A stretch of 64,000 nucleotides of DNA from Phaseolus vulgaris (GCF_000499845.2 NC_023749.2:4249030-4313029), one strand, 5' to 3'; counted from the stretch's first letter, positions 21,944 through 35,353 are shown. The notes: generated by a model not told the origin, from the sequence alone. Made by a program: numbers and translations.

Positions 21944-24143
21944 TGAATCACATTATTCAACTCGTGAAAATGAAACCAATTAGATTACAAAATGTGTTAA
22001 AGTAACAAAGTCATTAAAAGAAATATCTTGATATGAGTTACATCCACTTAACACTTTAATAAAATATTATTTGATATAAAAAAAATATTATAAATTGATT
22101 ATTTTTTATTGTTAGAGTGTTAAAAAATTATACTAAAAAACACCTAGTTTGTCGGGGCATTTTATGTTGTTCTCATAATGATACATTCAGTTTTATCCAT
22201 TAACACCTAAATAAATTATTATTTTATTATAATATAATATTTTATTTAAAAAATATATAAAGTAGTGTTTTAGAATGTCAAATAAACTTTATTATTATGA
22301 TAAAACTCCTTCACCAACACAAAAAACACATTTTAACTAATAATAATTTTGAAAACTGAAATAATATACTTAAATTAAGTGTATACAATATTTTTCTTTC
22401 TCTTACACATATATTGTAACAATTTCACCTTATACATAAATAAATAATATGAAACAACTATATCATCCTTAATTATTAATATTAGTAATCCATATCTCTA
22501 CACTGAAAAAAGAAACAACGTAACTTTGATGACGAAGTTGAAAAATCAATCTTAAGATACGCTATTTGATGATTCTATTCACTTTATACTTTCAAACAAT
22601 TTTAAAATATATGGATGTTGAACTAGAATATTTCAAAAATTTGAGAATCTAAAAAACTTATAAATTAATACAGAAAATAATAATAATGGAAGTGGTACTA
22701 ATAATAATGATGGAGAAAATAATCTGCATAATTATGGGTGTTTAAAGTTGAAGCAACTTATTTTAAATTATCAAATAATTTTTCTATTAGGACAAAGATT
22801 ACGCATGAATATTATTTTTATTGAATGAATATCTAATACTTAACACTTTTTGAGAGAGAAAGAGAAAGAAACGTAGATATAATAATAATGGGATATGTTT
22901 GCATTCGAATTGGTTTTCTATTCTAGGTGAAAACAATGATTTCTCCCATCAAGTTTTTGCTTGGAAAAGTAGAAAACTGTGAAAAAAAAATTGCAAAAGA
23001 CTTTCAAACACTCAGACAACAAGAAATAGAAAAAAAAAACTATTATCTGTTCAATGGTTTTGTGGCATATATATGATCACAAGATGAAAAAAAAAAACAT
23101 AAAAATTCCAAATTTGCAGAAAATTAGTTTTATCTATGTGGGGTTTGATATTGCATGTAAAGAACAAAATAAAGTACATAATACACTTTCATATTTGATT
23201 TAGATTACTTTTGTCCAAAAATCAAAGCAAACAAACTACACCATAAATTACATTTTATCAGTTTTAGAACTTACTTTAATTATTTTCATGTATGCGTTTT
23301 TTATCAGTAAAAGAAAAAAAAAAACAAAAGACATTATTGGAAGTTTATTATATAAAGACGAATGCAGAAATGGTGGTATATTTTGCGGGCTCTACGTGAA
23401 GTGATAACGTTTTTGGGAAAAACTCATAGCTTGGTTTATATATGTGTATACTCTTCTATAACTACACCTTTAAAGCTATGTTCATAATTATAGTATTTTT
23501 GTTTTCTACTTAATCCAAAACTATTGAACTTTCTTCCACAAGCCCCACGAAATCATGTTACAAATGGAATTAAAAACAATGAATATTATATCTTGCAAAC
23601 AGGTTCTGATCTGGTTAAACAAGCTTCTTAAATAATAAAAATAAGTTAGAAACTATCCAAATATTATATCTAAAACTGTTTCCCGTTTCTTGCATATTTC
23701 AACATAAATAACGTTGTTTTAACCTAAATGTATAATAAAATAAGTATACACATAAAAATAATAGAAAATATTATAATGAATATAACGTCATGCTGAATAA
23801 TTAAAATCGATGGACACTTTCATTGTAATTAACACTAAAAGGGGTATCTATATTTCTATTATTTTAAATGTTTATTAGTATCTATAATTTTTCATTTTCT
23901 TTTTTCATCATATTATATTATTATTTGGATGTTTCTTTAAGTAATATCCATGTAGACGTTGATAGTGTATTTTTCTATTCTAAATGAAAGATGGAGCGAA
24001 AAAGGTTTGGGTTAAGATAATTTTGGAGAGAAATATGGGCGCCTTCCGCAACCTTCGGAACTTGTTGAGCAAACAACCTTAGTCGGTTGTTCAGTAAATG
24101 TGTGTTGTGTTGTGTGTCGGTAAGGAGTGGCATTAAGGTGAAG
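21944..24143. other. AT-rich intergenic stretch, nothing recognised
   Basis: No supported gene, RNA or element. The last 120 bases become more GC-rich. Confidence 0.55.
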
Positions 24144-24332
24144 CTAGCTCTTCTGGTTCTTGAGCTTGGCTAGGTTGCTTCTAACGCCTTCTCTGGTCGC
24201 CAATCTTGGTTGCTTAGCGCGTTGAAATTGTGCAGTGTGTGGTGTAAACGGGAAGAGGGGGGACACAGAACAAAAGGGTCCAGTTTCAGGAGAGAGAAGA
24301 AGGGTCATTTCCTTGCTTCCAGCGTTTTCCAT
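24144..24332 (-). other. Unsupported 62-codon open frame upstream of UPF0496 gene
   Basis: An ATG-initiated minus-strand frame in a locally GC-richer stretch, with no family I recognise and no visible signal peptide or membrane segment. It could be a small divergent gene, part of a non-coding transcript, or chance within the UPF0496 promoter region. Confidence 0.15.
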
Positions 24333-24848
24333 CTTTTAACACCTCATTTTCCTCATGCGTGCAAGCCATTCTAAAATCTCAACCCACCCACATTTCTTGC
24401 TTCTTAATCGCTTTAATTGCCTTTAAGATTCTGCATTCCCTCCTCCACCTCAACTTCATTGCTTCATCATCTCCCTTTCCTCTCTCTCTCCCCACTCACA
24501 ACACAAAAATCAAAAACCAACCTTTTGCTCCATCGCCTTTCATTGTCCTTGTCCCAGATTCCTTATCTTCAAAATCGCTTTCAAAGGCGTGAACTTTTCC
24601 TAAATCTCCATCTGGGTCTGTTTCATTTTGCTTATACACGTTTTATAGTCTTTTGGGGTGACTGGAATGATATTTATGTTTCTCATAGCAGTTCTTGTAA
24701 TTCACATTTCTTTTCTGTGAAAACTGGACCAAAAGTAGTAATTTTGGTTATCGTTCATTGATTGATTGGGTAAAGAATTAATCGCACATGGTTCTGACTT
24801 CTGGGTTCTGACTTATTTTGGTTATTAGATCGTTTGAGTTATAGCAAA
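24333..24848 (+). promoter_or_regulatory. Promoter/5' UTR region of the UPF0496 gene
   Basis: Pyrimidine-rich stretches (about 24380-24590, with repeated CTCTCTC and CCTCC) fit a 5' leader and core promoter. Short plus-strand frames here begin and end without family similarity. A 5' UTR intron is possible, but I cannot fix its borders. Confidence 0.4.
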
Positions 24849-25967
24849 ATGGGGAGTCACATGAGCAAGAAGGTGCCTGAAACTTCTTCTGTTGGCCTCG
24901 GCACCGAATTGCACTACAAAACTGAGCTGAGTTCTTACGAGGCCGCTTGCAAGCTTGATTCTGATTTGCAGTTCTTTGACACCACACTTCAAGCTAGAAC
25001 AAATGAGGTTATCAATACTCTTGCTGCTGGTGTTGAAGTTCGGGCCCTCTCATTTGATTCTCTAAAACAGATCACGGAGTGCCTTATGGAGATGAACCAG
25101 GAGGTTGTAAAGGTAATCTTGGACTGCAAGAAAGACATATGGAAAAGCCAAGAACTGTTTGAACTGGTTGAGGAATACTTTGAGAACAGTCTGCAAACTT
25201 TGGACTTCTGCACTGCATTGGAAAAGTGCCTCAAGCGTTCTCGTGACAGCCAGCTGCTCATCCTTGTGGCTCTTCAACAGTTTGAGGAGGAATCAGTGTT
25301 GGGTGACAACCGGTACGTGAGGACATTGCAAGAATTTAAAAATTTCAAGGCAGCTGGTGACCCTTTCACTCAAGAATTCTTCCAGATATTTCAGTCTGCT
25401 TACAAGCACCAGATACTCATGTTTGAAAAGTTGCAACTTAGGAAGAACAAGCTTGATAAGAAGCTCAAATACATCAAGTCTTGGAGGAAGGTTTCTAGTA
25501 TGATCTTTGTGGCTACTTTTGCTGCAGTCTTGATCTGCTCAGTTGTTGCTGCAGCTATCGCAGCACCACCTATTGCGGCTGCAATAGCTGCTGCTACATC
25601 TATCCCAATAGGATCAATGGGAAAGTGGATGGACTCCCTCTGGAAGAACTATGAAAATGCATTGAAGGGGCAGAAGGAAGTGATTAGCTCAATGCAGGCT
25701 GGAACTTATGTTGCTATAAAGGATTTGGATAGCATTAGGGTTCTCATTGACAGGCTACAAATAGAGATTGAATCTCTATTGCATAATGTGGATTTTGCCA
25801 TTGATGAAGGAGCTGTGAAAGTTGCAATAGAAGAGATCAAGAAGAAACTTGGAGTGTTTATGAAGAATGTTGAAGATTTGGGAGTTCAGGCTGACATGTG
25901 CAGCCGTGACATTAGGAGGGCAAGGACAGTGGTCCTGCAGAGGATCATAAAGCATCCCCATAACTGA
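24849..25967 (+). CDS. UPF0496 (DUF677) protein, At4g34320-like
   Basis: An intronless gene of 372 residues. The frame opens five codons earlier with TTG, but ATG 24849 gives the family start MGSHMSKK. It closely resembles UPF0496 proteins: [12 protein letters not shown] near the start, [20 protein letters not shown], a long helical body, a paired hydrophobic segment (about 215-258, [20 protein letters not shown] then an Ala-rich stretch) and the tail [17 protein letters not shown]. The function is not established; relatives such as At14a have been linked to membrane-cytoskeleton contacts. Gly2 and Ser6 fit the N-myristoylation rule, which with the hydrophobic pair suggests membrane association (inference). 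Confidence 0.92.
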   Translation: MGSHMSKKVPETSSVGLGTELHYKTELSSYEAACKLDSDLQFFDTTLQARTNEVINTLAAGVEVRALSFDSLKQITECLMEMNQEVVKVILDCKKDIWKSQELFELVEEYFENSLQTLDFCTALEKCLKRSRDSQLLILVALQQFEEESVLGDNRYVRTLQEFKNFKAAGDPFTQEFFQIFQSAYKHQILMFEKLQLRKNKLDKKLKYIKSWRKVSSMIFVATFAAVLICSVVAAAIAAPPIAAAIAAATSIPIGSMGKWMDSLWKNYENALKGQKEVISSMQAGTYVAIKDLDSIRVLIDRLQIEIESLLHNVDFAIDEGAVKVAIEEIKKKLGVFMKNVEDLGVQADMCSRDIRRARTVVLQRIIKHPHN

Positions 25968-28175
25968 ACTCTGATCTGCCAGTAGTAATTGTTAGATGGA
26001 GAAATACACCTCCTATAATAAATTTTCTAGATTTATAGGTTCATGTTAAAGGAATAATAACCAGGCATATTTGATATGCCTTCATTCTTGCATTTATTTT
26101 TTAATTCATGTCATAATAATAGTGCACCCATGTACATAATTATTTTTTTTGTTCATTTTATTACTTTATTTGCCTCTTATAGTTTGCTGAGGTGAAACTA
26201 CATATATTTGCCTCTTATTTGTCTTATATATATTGAAATACATTCACTGATCAATTCAACAAGAAGCTGTAAACGAACAAATACTTGCATGCTAAGTTTG
26301 ACGTGAGCTTAACCGAGCCTGTGCTTTATCGAATCATTTTTTTTCTCTCAGAAAGAGAATAATCTCCCAGACAGTATCTTTTCATTATCAACATGATATA
26401 CTTGTTTTTTTTCTTCCGAATAGTTGTCCTTTACTTAAGGTAATCCTGTTAGAGTATTGTAAGAACCCATGTTGGAGTTTTGTAACAACAATAAACTCTC
26501 TTCCCAAATATGTAACACAAATATATGTCTTATAACAACCAAACTTTTGCTACTCTATTCATGCATTACGTGATGCATGGATCCTTGTTACATGCAATAA
26601 GTCATATAAAAACGTTATTTTTTCAAAAGCGCTTTTACAGTGTGAAAAAAATATAACTGGTTGTTCGTAGAACACTGTAAAATGTATTCTTTGAGCTTTT
26701 TATTAACGTTTAAATGTTCTTACTTTTTTTCTGTAAGCTATGAATTCTCTGAGTTATTAAATCCAAAAATATTTACTGAGATATTTAGAAAATAATATAC
26801 AATTTATACATATTGTCTTCTTAAATGGGAAAAATTATATATATTGTTCGAGATTATGAGACCCCTTTAATTTTTATGTGAGATGTAGTTATATTTTTTA
26901 ATTTATGGAAAATTAATAATATATCTTATAAAGATCAGTTTTAGTTTCTCCTTAAAGGGAATAATTATTGCCAAATGTGAGTAAACTTTGCCTTTAAGGA
27001 AGTCATGAAACGTGAAAGGGGCAGCATATCTAGAATTTGGGGTGGTATCTTATAAGTTATAACTTCCTTTAATTCTCGTGTGTAAAAAAAATACCAAGTT
27101 GGAAGTGCCACGGAAGTGCTGATTGATAAATGTTAAAGGTCATAGAGCATGGATTACAAATATTGAAAATGTGGTTTGCATTTGTTTTTTCCTTCTTCTT
27201 AATTTGTTGCGTTTACTTTGTTACTTTAATTGGAAAAAAATGGTAGTTTTCACTCACTTTATCCGAAATTCCCTTCATTAATTCTTCTTAATGTTAGGCC
27301 AATCACGTTACAATCGCTCAACATCAGTTCAGGAGATGGAACTTTCGTACAACTCAAGTTGATATCAACTTAATAATCCTATGAAGTCAATGCGTATTAG
27401 AGTTTAGAAGTGTGAAGAAGAATCCATGTTTAACTCTCCTTTCTCTTTTCCTTTCTATGCTTTTGTATCCAATCTTTCACTCTAATGGTTGTGTAATCCT
27501 CTTGTGAGTTTGATGCACTTGTACTGTCCTAAGATCAGTGAGTTCCATCACTGTGATTCTCTATCCTTTTTTGCTCTCTGACTTGAGCTTTATGGACTAT
27601 TGGCAATAGTCTGAGCTGGAGGAATTGAGATCTTAAAGATTGACCCTGAACAAGAACTGAGATCAAACTACATCTACGTTAGGAGTATGGAATACTGGTA
27701 CCCTTTTCTAAGCTGCTTCCATTTTACTATTTGTTGACAAAGGCCAAATGTTTTTGAAGCACATGCATCATTATTGGTACTCTGAGGAGGAAAAGGCACA
27801 GAAACTCATTTTGATGTCTTAACATATACCAAAAGTGCACCTTGCTTGCTTACTAGTTACTACTATATTAATGTTTTACTTCTCATACTTGTAACTGCAC
27901 AACCACCTATGCTTATATTTGTGCTTAGTTTTGCTTTGACAAGCGAAGATCTTGTTCAGATAAAACCACTGGCACAGAAATTGTGACAAGAACTTATTAC
28001 AAATTAGATAGAAAAGGGGTAGTATTAAAAAACATAAGACCTGTGAAGTTTTAAAGTATAGTTCAGCAATGAGACAGTACCTTTATACTATAACATGGTA
28101 ATATCAAGTCCAGTACTTTTATACTATAACAGCAGTCATACAACAACAGACAGTACCTTCCACCTATTCATGGTG
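25968..28175. other. Intergenic region without a recognised gene
   Basis: The UPF0496 3' UTR occupies the first part (AATAAA-like signal near 26017). An 11-bp perfect inverted repeat (26633-26643 and 26672-26682) forms a hairpin. The segment 27290-27800 is less AT-rich than its flanks and could be transcribed, but holds no frame I can assign. Confidence 0.5.
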
Positions 28176-29991
28176 TCAATTTGATCTCTTCTTCAAAAGG
28201 CTAAGAATGGGCTGTGGCCGAATATTGTAATACGTGGCTGGAACCAAATAAGCACAGACTAGAGACACATAAAGTCTAAACCAGACAGAGGAAAAACTGT
28301 AGTACATGCATGTGCCTGTCACGGTAACAATTGTCATACAATTCAAAATGCTCTTCACAGTAGAGAGGTCCCTTTCTGTTGCTGGATCCGGAAACTGGCC
28401 TTGAATTTGAAATTTGGAAAGTAACTGATCCTTCAACTGGAATCTATCTATCAACCAAGTGGACATTTCACTCTCAGATACCGGGATACTATCGAGGGGG
28501 ATGCGGCGAATATGAATATGAACTTCAGAAGGATCCACCCCAAAGACATTGTCCAAGAAAGATGGGCAGCGGTATTTGTAGCCAATGGTCATGTCATAAA
28601 CTGAATGAAAAGTTAAAAGAACTTTAGTTGCAGGATGATATGATTTACAATTGTCACACTTTCAATCTTCTATTGATTTGATATCATTGCAAATAACACA
28701 TTCTATATGTCATTTTATCCGAAAGGAAGAATGAAAGACTCATAAGACAATTAAAGATCTCCTTCATTCATCAGATGGCTTGTAGACTAGTATATTTTCT
28801 TGACAAAATGCGAAAAGATATAGACAGATGACAATGCTGCACATTTCCCATTAATAGTACCAAAAGAGAAGAACAAAGTATCCCAGAGCAATTCTTGAAT
28901 GAGTACAAGGACTAACTATGAACAAAACTAATGTCAAATACTTTAGCAATAATTATATAGACAGAAAATAAAGACAAACAAGATAACCTGCAGTGAGAGA
29001 TTCCCTCAACTCTTGCAAGCAGGCGCAGAAGCCCTTTGTCTTTGGAAGTAAGACATTTTTCAGAACTGGTAACCCGTGTTCAGCAGCATACTTTTGACTC
29101 CGAAGGCACTTTTGGTCACTGCAAGAAGAAAATTGTAACAGAACACAGATACAGAGTTACATATGCTACATCAACAAAAACTGGGAGTGAAGATTGTTTG
29201 GTTTGAAAGTAACCATTTGAAGAGCGGTGACAGCATATTTTTCCTAACTTTTTTTATGGATGTTTCAAGGGAAAAATAGCATGATTCTCAACTTAAATAA
29301 ACCTGACTTTTTATGCCAGAATAACAATGATCATAATCAAACATGTTTAACAGTGTATCAAAGATTTAGCTTGCCATAAGGTTAGTAAAAAGAAAAGGCA
29401 TTGGCAAGTGTCTTACGTAAAATCAGTGCCTTCTGGGAAAAGAGCAAGCCAGAGAGGATCTTGGGGATCCTTGAATGTTGAAAGCATATGGCGCATGATT
29501 GACTCATCTGCCTCCCACTTTCTTTCCACTGGGATGAACTCCAGTATGTGAAATGACCAACCAAAAACTGGAAGTCTCATCAAGCTGCTTTTAAGTATAT
29601 ATTTTATATATCCAATGCATCCCTTCCTCAAGGCAAGGTCCCATAAATACATCCAATCAACCTCAGTTCTATGATTTGCGATCAGTAAGATCCGTTCTCT
29701 TGAAGGAACATCATCTCCAGAAAATACAACTTTAGTCTTGTTGATCTTTTCAAATAGAAAGGGCCACAAGGCAAGCCAGGCACCAAAGAAAAAGGAAGTT
29801 GCTCTCCTGCTGTAACGGACACTAAAAAGTCGAACTACAACAGAACTTATAAAGCCAAAGAACACTAACATTATAAATGCTGTTGAAAGCAGAACCAGTA
29901 GACACACCAGACCCCTTAAAATTCTCAATGGTGCTAGAGTCTGATACTTTGCTCCAAAACATGAACTTGCAGGTATAAGAACAGCCATATC
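28176..29991 (-). CDS. LPAT4/5: 1-acyl-sn-glycerol-3-phosphate acyltransferase, LPAT4/5 type
   Basis: Coding exons on the minus strand: 29417-29988 (exon to 29991), 28988-29118 and 28176-28600; 375 residues, matching the Arabidopsis LPAT5 length as I recall it. The enzyme transfers an acyl group from acyl-CoA to lysophosphatidate, giving phosphatidate for membrane and storage lipids, probably in the ER. Visible: an N-terminal membrane segment (about 23-55), the acyltransferase motif NHRTEVD at 105-111 (NH-X4-D), LFPEGTD at 183-189, and hydrophobic segments near 315-350. A GATATAG acceptor three bases before the ATG indicates a 5' UTR intron. A good donor (CAAAG|GTGAGG) at 31403 marks a likely non-coding first exon from about 31404 to 31550, so the leader intron is about 1.4 kb. 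Confidence 0.94.
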
Positions 29992-31560
29992 CTATATCAA
30001 AAGCAATCACAGAAGACAAGAGGAAAAAAATACTGCACTGCTTCTTCCAGAATTGCCTCCTCAATCAATTGACCAAATATGAGATATCAATAATCCTGGA
30101 TTGGCAAAACAAGATACCTTCACAAAAGAATTGCTCTGGCAACTGGGTTTCTTGTAGTGACACAGACAAAAACAGCTGGACTCTGCCAGCTGTTTTGTCC
30201 TTGTAGTTGATGACTCAATAAGAGAATGATTTTTGACAATTTTGGCACAAAATGAATGCACCTGGGAGAAAGTCGAGGGTATCATATCTTTACCTTGAAG
30301 GATATCGAGTATCATGAAACATGAAAGTGGAGAACAAAAGAAATCAAAAAAAGAAAGCCTACAGATAACTAATAGGAGAAGATATATACAAAAAAAAAAG
30401 GCAAGGTAATGTAATAACTTGACTACATAGTATCAAGGAGTAAATAAACAGTAATCTTAAGAAAAATCAACCTTTCCATAAAAACAATGTATGAGGGAAG
30501 CATATGCAACGAATAGGAAGGATGCCAGAGTAACATTCTTTTCCAGCTGGGCTAAAATAATTCAATTGTTTGACAACACTATACACTATACTATAGGAAA
30601 GACAATCAAAGCATCCAGCATGTGTGATGTGTTAGAGTAGCAACGAGATAAGTCCTTATAATGAAAAAGGGATTGCTCTGGTGAAAATCAACCAACTTTG
30701 CTATCACAATAATAACACCACTGTTTGGATAAGTCATATGAGGAGAGTGTGGGAGCATGAGAGAAACATTTGTTCTATATCCTAAAGACATGATGCACTA
30801 AAATCGGGATTTCACCACCAACAAAGACACAAACTCCCATCCAAATGTATGACTAGACAGCATCTTTCCTTGTCATTTATTTCTGGTGATCCTTACAACA
30901 AGGCATCATGGAAGCCTCTATGTAAGTCAAGTCAAACTCCACCCAAATAAAGACACAATCTCCCTCAATCTCAACATACGGCAACATCAGATAGGGAACA
31001 AAAACATAAACATGATTAAAACGGATAAAAATGACATGCCTCCAGCATCCTAGCACCACATAATATCATGGTACCAAGTATGATCACAGCAAAAAAACGA
31101 CCACTTGGAACACTGTTGACGACCTTGTGTATAAAACAAAACCACATTATGCAAAAAGGGTATTTTCTTCTTCTTCTTTTTTGCCATTTTAGAAAACGAA
31201 GGACAAAATGGATGAAGCCCCATTTCCAAAAACCTTACAGTTGCTGGTAGGACAACACACAGTTATACAAGTTCGGATCTTTAGCAAGAAAAAACCTTAT
31301 GATTTTAGAAAAGAACACTGATCTCTTGCAACTTTGGAAAACAACAAAACTGCTGAGGTGTCAAGCTATGAGAGAATGATGCAATGACGTTGAACATCCT
31401 CACCTTTGTTCAATGTTGTGAGATTTTTTCAGCCCCAGAGAGCCACTGAGTGAGATCAACAAAACACAAGCAGAAAAGTGAGGTTGGAGCTGGTTTGGTT
31501 GAACAGTGAGATTGGATAGGAGTTAGAAGTAAGGTCTAGAATGTGGGTAGGGGAGTGTTG
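29992..31560 (-). other. 5' UTR intron and first non-coding exon of the LPAT gene
   Basis: Between the acceptor at 29992-29993 and the donor at 31403-31401 (minus strand) I see no coding frame. The inferred leader exon (31404 to about 31550) has no ATG-initiated frame of note. The splice sites are good matches but unproven. Confidence 0.5.
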
Positions 31561-32181
31561 TTCTTGCTGCAATAATAGTACCCTCATCTCCTCTAGTGAT
31601 GTTTCAAGTTAAACAACATAGACAGCACTGTCAAAGAAAAGGCTCCAAAATGTATGAAACTACAAAGCATGCCACCTGCTTTCACTGTACGTTTTAATAT
31701 TCCAAAGAAAGTTTCCTTCTTTCCAAGACACTGCTAATTAAACTCGGTACAGTTATATTATTTGAAATAAGCTATGTACTGTGTCTCTTTAGCATTTTAA
31801 TTATATTAAATACGTTTGGTAAAATAAGCTTTTCCTCTAAAATTTGAAGACATTTTTTAAATCTTGTTATGTGCATGATGATTTTGACAATTTTTTTATT
31901 TATCTGTAATTGATCACGAATACCTTTATGTTTGTCTTGAGAGTAGAAGATGATAGTTTGGAGTTGAAGAATCAATGGAGACTGAGTAACAAATATGATG
32001 TTTGTTTGCAGTGATAAAAGCTATTTTGGAAAATGTTAGAAAAAAATTTCTTTTCTTAACAAAATGTAAACGCATAGTTTATAAAGGGTCAGTCAAGTAA
32101 ATTTTACATTCTTTTGGAGTTTTTAAAGAGTAAAAAAATAAAATAAAAAAGTCTAGAGTCCAAAATAAATGTTTTATATTT
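31561..32181. other. LPAT promoter side and spacer
   Basis: No gene. It should hold the LPAT promoter. The spacer becomes AT-rich toward the MITE. Confidence 0.45.
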
Positions 32182-32603
32182 GGCAATTGCTCCCTGCACC
32201 ACCCGATTCCACGGAAAAGACAAAACTGTTCTTAAATTTTTTTTTCAAAATATGTGTTTTGGATTTTTTTTTCCATAACAAAATTTTATATTACGAATTT
32301 TTTTATCTGGAATGGATTTTTTTTTTTTCTGGATTTTCATTTCCGAAACACCATGATCTCTTTTTCAGATTTTTTTTGGAATGTATTATTTTTAATTCTA
32401 GATTTTTTTTTTTCGAAATAGAATTTTAATTTTTGTTTCTGAATTTTTATTTCCGAAACTCAATAATCACTTATGGATTTATTTTTTCAGAATATATTAT
32501 TTTCAATTCCGAATTTTTATTTCCAGAATTAAGGGCATTTTTGGAAATTAAAAAAATATGTGGGGTGCAGGTTAAAAATGATTGGGTGTAGGAAGCATTT
32601 GTC
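32182..32603. mobile_element. MULE-type MITE with perfect 9-bp target duplication
   Basis: The left end GGCAATTGCTCCCTGCACC and the reverse complement of the right end GACAAATGCTTCCTACACC form imperfect terminal inverted repeats of about 26 bp. The 9-mer TTTATATTT flanks both sides exactly (32173-32181 and 32604-32612), the duplication length of Mutator-like elements. The 422-bp interior has no gene and contains degenerate internal repeats of an ATTTTTATTTCCGAAAC-like unit. Confidence 0.8.
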
Positions 32604-32633
32604 TTTATATTTAGTTCAATATAATATATATAT

Positions 32634-32648
32634 ATATATATATATATT
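32634..32648. repeat. (TA)n microsatellite
   Basis: A short uninterrupted TA run in the spacer to the right of the MITE. Confidence 0.8.
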
Positions 32649-35344
32649 TCTAATATCAAATTTGTTTGTTTTGACACTTTTATTATTATAGGATACATAA
32701 AAAAAAATATCTTCTTATATTTATATATAAAATAATTAATTACAATAATTTTTTTCTAATCTTTTTATATATTTTATTACCAAATTTATCTTTATAACAA
32801 TTAATAATCTTAATTTTTTGAAAGTGTTGTTTCTGAGTATACAAAATTTTATACTTATAATAATTGATGAGGAAATTTTTGTTGTAATTTTACCCTTATA
32901 ATAATTAATAATAGGATTTTTTTTTAACTATATCTCTTTTGTTAGGAGTGTTGGAGAGTGAGTTGGTAGGATTTACACAAGTTAATTATTAAACAAACTA
33001 AAAAACTAAAAAATTATTGGGTTGTGTTAGATTGAACTGAATTAGGATTAAATTGTGTTTCTGTATTTTGGGAGTTTTTTTTTTATTATTTCTACATTTT
33101 TCTTCTACATATAGATATAATGTTTAGATGTTTTTAGAAATCGAGTTTCACATGTTATATCTGAAATGCATTTTTGAATTATTTTTTATTTATGGATTGG
33201 TGGATATGGAATGTATTTTTTTACTTATAGATTGGTAAATTTGGAATGCATTTTTTTTTATTTTTGATGTTTCGTTATGGTTTTTAATAATTTACGGGGA
33301 CAATATTGAAAGATTTGTTGAACTTTACTATTAATCAATTTTAAGACTTGTTGTTTTTATTTTCTATACTTTTTATTTTTGCATTTTTTTTCTTCTCATT
33401 TTTAAGCATTAAGTGTAGTATTTGCATTTGTTTTTTTTAGGATTTTGCATTTAGGGTAGACACTTCAATATTATTTGTGTGTCCACTATTAATTAATATT
33501 AATTGACTTTGTTTTCTTTTTAATTATGCCCTGTATTTTTTACTTGAAATTAACATGATTACATCATCAATAATAATAAAAATAAATACTAATTTATGTT
33601 TATAAATTCAACTTTTATGTTGTTGTAGGGTTTAATTTTTTATTTTATTCATATTAAAAAATAATAATTTTAAACTAAACATTTTTAATCTATTACCTTT
33701 TTATTTTTATTTTGTAAAAAATCATTTATTTATTCATTAATTATATTTCTAATTATTTTAAACATTAAAAATATTTATTTTTTAATGCATTCAAAATTAA
33801 AATTATAAAAAAAATGAAATGGTGCTAGATAGGGAAATAAAAAATAAAAGGTGCTAGATAGGGAAATAAAAACAAAAAGGTGCTAAATATGGAAATAAAA
33901 ACAAAATGATGCTACACGGATAAATAAAAATGTAAATTGTGCTAGAAAAAAAAATCAATCCTAAATTGACTTTGTGTCCTTAATATAGGAAGTAAAAGGT
34001 AATTAAACCTTCATTTATTATTTCAATTGCTTATCAAAACATAAATTTAAATATAAAATGAATATGTAATATGAAACTTGTACATATATTTTACATCAAA
34101 TTCATTATAAACACTCTACCTTATAAACATCGACTTTATATATTAGAATCAATTTAAGCTAACAAATATATGAGTAGAAGTATATCTTCACATGTTAAAA
34201 AAATATTTCTCAAAATTTCATCATTTGTAATCAATATTATTTATATATTCAATAAAGTTTGTTGTATGTAGTACCAATTGTTATATGATTAAGCCAAGTA
34301 AAACAAGTCAAACTTAAACAATTATATTTAAATGAGTAGGCTTTGGTTAGACTTAGAGGAAGAGTTATATTATATACATAAGTTAGGAGTTTTAATCTAG
34401 TTATAAATATTTGATCAAAACCTTAATATCACAACTAAATCATAAGTTCAATCTTCAATTGTTAGAGAAAAAAATTGTTAATTAATCACAACAATATTGT
34501 CATTTTGATGCTAAATTAAAATGATTTTAACGTAAAGATAAACAATAAAAATTAGCAATAACAATAAAGATAAAAGAGGTTGAGATTGTTTAACATAAAA
34601 TATTAAACAACAAATAAAAACGGACTGATCTCTAAGTTCTTTTGTCATTGAATTCTTCACACATTCTTTAAAGACTAGTCATTTCTCAATTCCCAAATGA
34701 TTTAACAAGTATCAATCTGACTTAAGAAAAAAACTCGAACTTTTACATATTTTACCAATTTGTAAAGATAGACACTTCCCTCTAACTAATTTAAAAAATA
34801 TAAAATAAAAAAATAGTTAAGGTCAAACTAAACACAATTATATGAATCTGAATTAAAATAATAAATTTATTAATTATTATAGTCTAATATGTCATTAAAG
34901 TTATTAAGTGTGAATAAATATATGTTGATAAATAGTATTGATGAAAATTTTCATCCAATCAAATACTTCTTCAAATTATGAAAGTTAAATATAGAAGTGA
35001 AGAAAATAATAATTCTTCCACAAAAGAAACGAAATGAGAATGCCTAAATTATATTACAATTTAAATGCATAATTTTTAATATATAAATTATGTTTTAAAT
35101 TTGCAATAAATTATCATACGAAAATATTCTTAAATATTGATAATATTTTTAAAATACATTAAAATTGAACTTATAAATAATGATAAAAAGATACATTGAT
35201 AATAACTCTTAAAATAGTTATCGTTAAAGAAAAAAATATAAAAAGTATTTTAGAGAGTAGCTAATTTAAACTATTTTTGTTAAAAAAATAATTATATTTG
35301 ATTTCAAAATAACCACCGGAAAATAAAACATATTTTTTACCTCT
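32649..35344. other. AT-rich spacer between LPAT and PLAA
   Basis: No gene. It contains the 29-bp minisatellite and little else. The last part is PLAA upstream sequence. Confidence 0.6.
33821..33950. repeat. 29-bp minisatellite, four copies plus a partial
   Basis: Units start at 33821, 33850, 33879 and 33908, consensus beginning GGTGCTAGATAGGGAAATAA. Divergence increases to the right and a fifth unit breaks off after TGTGCTAGA. It is tandem with no spacers. Confidence 0.9.
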
Positions 35345-35353
35345 CTTATATAT
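35345..35353 (+). promoter_or_regulatory. Possible TATA box of PLAA
   Basis: TATATATAA about 155 bases upstream of the PLAA start codon. A TGGGCT (site II-like, reverse orientation) lies about 30 bases downstream of it. Confidence 0.4.

Noticed and set aside
33821..33950. Regularly spaced repeats resembling a CRISPR array
   Set aside because: The units are directly tandem with no unique spacers, in a plant nuclear context. It is a minisatellite.
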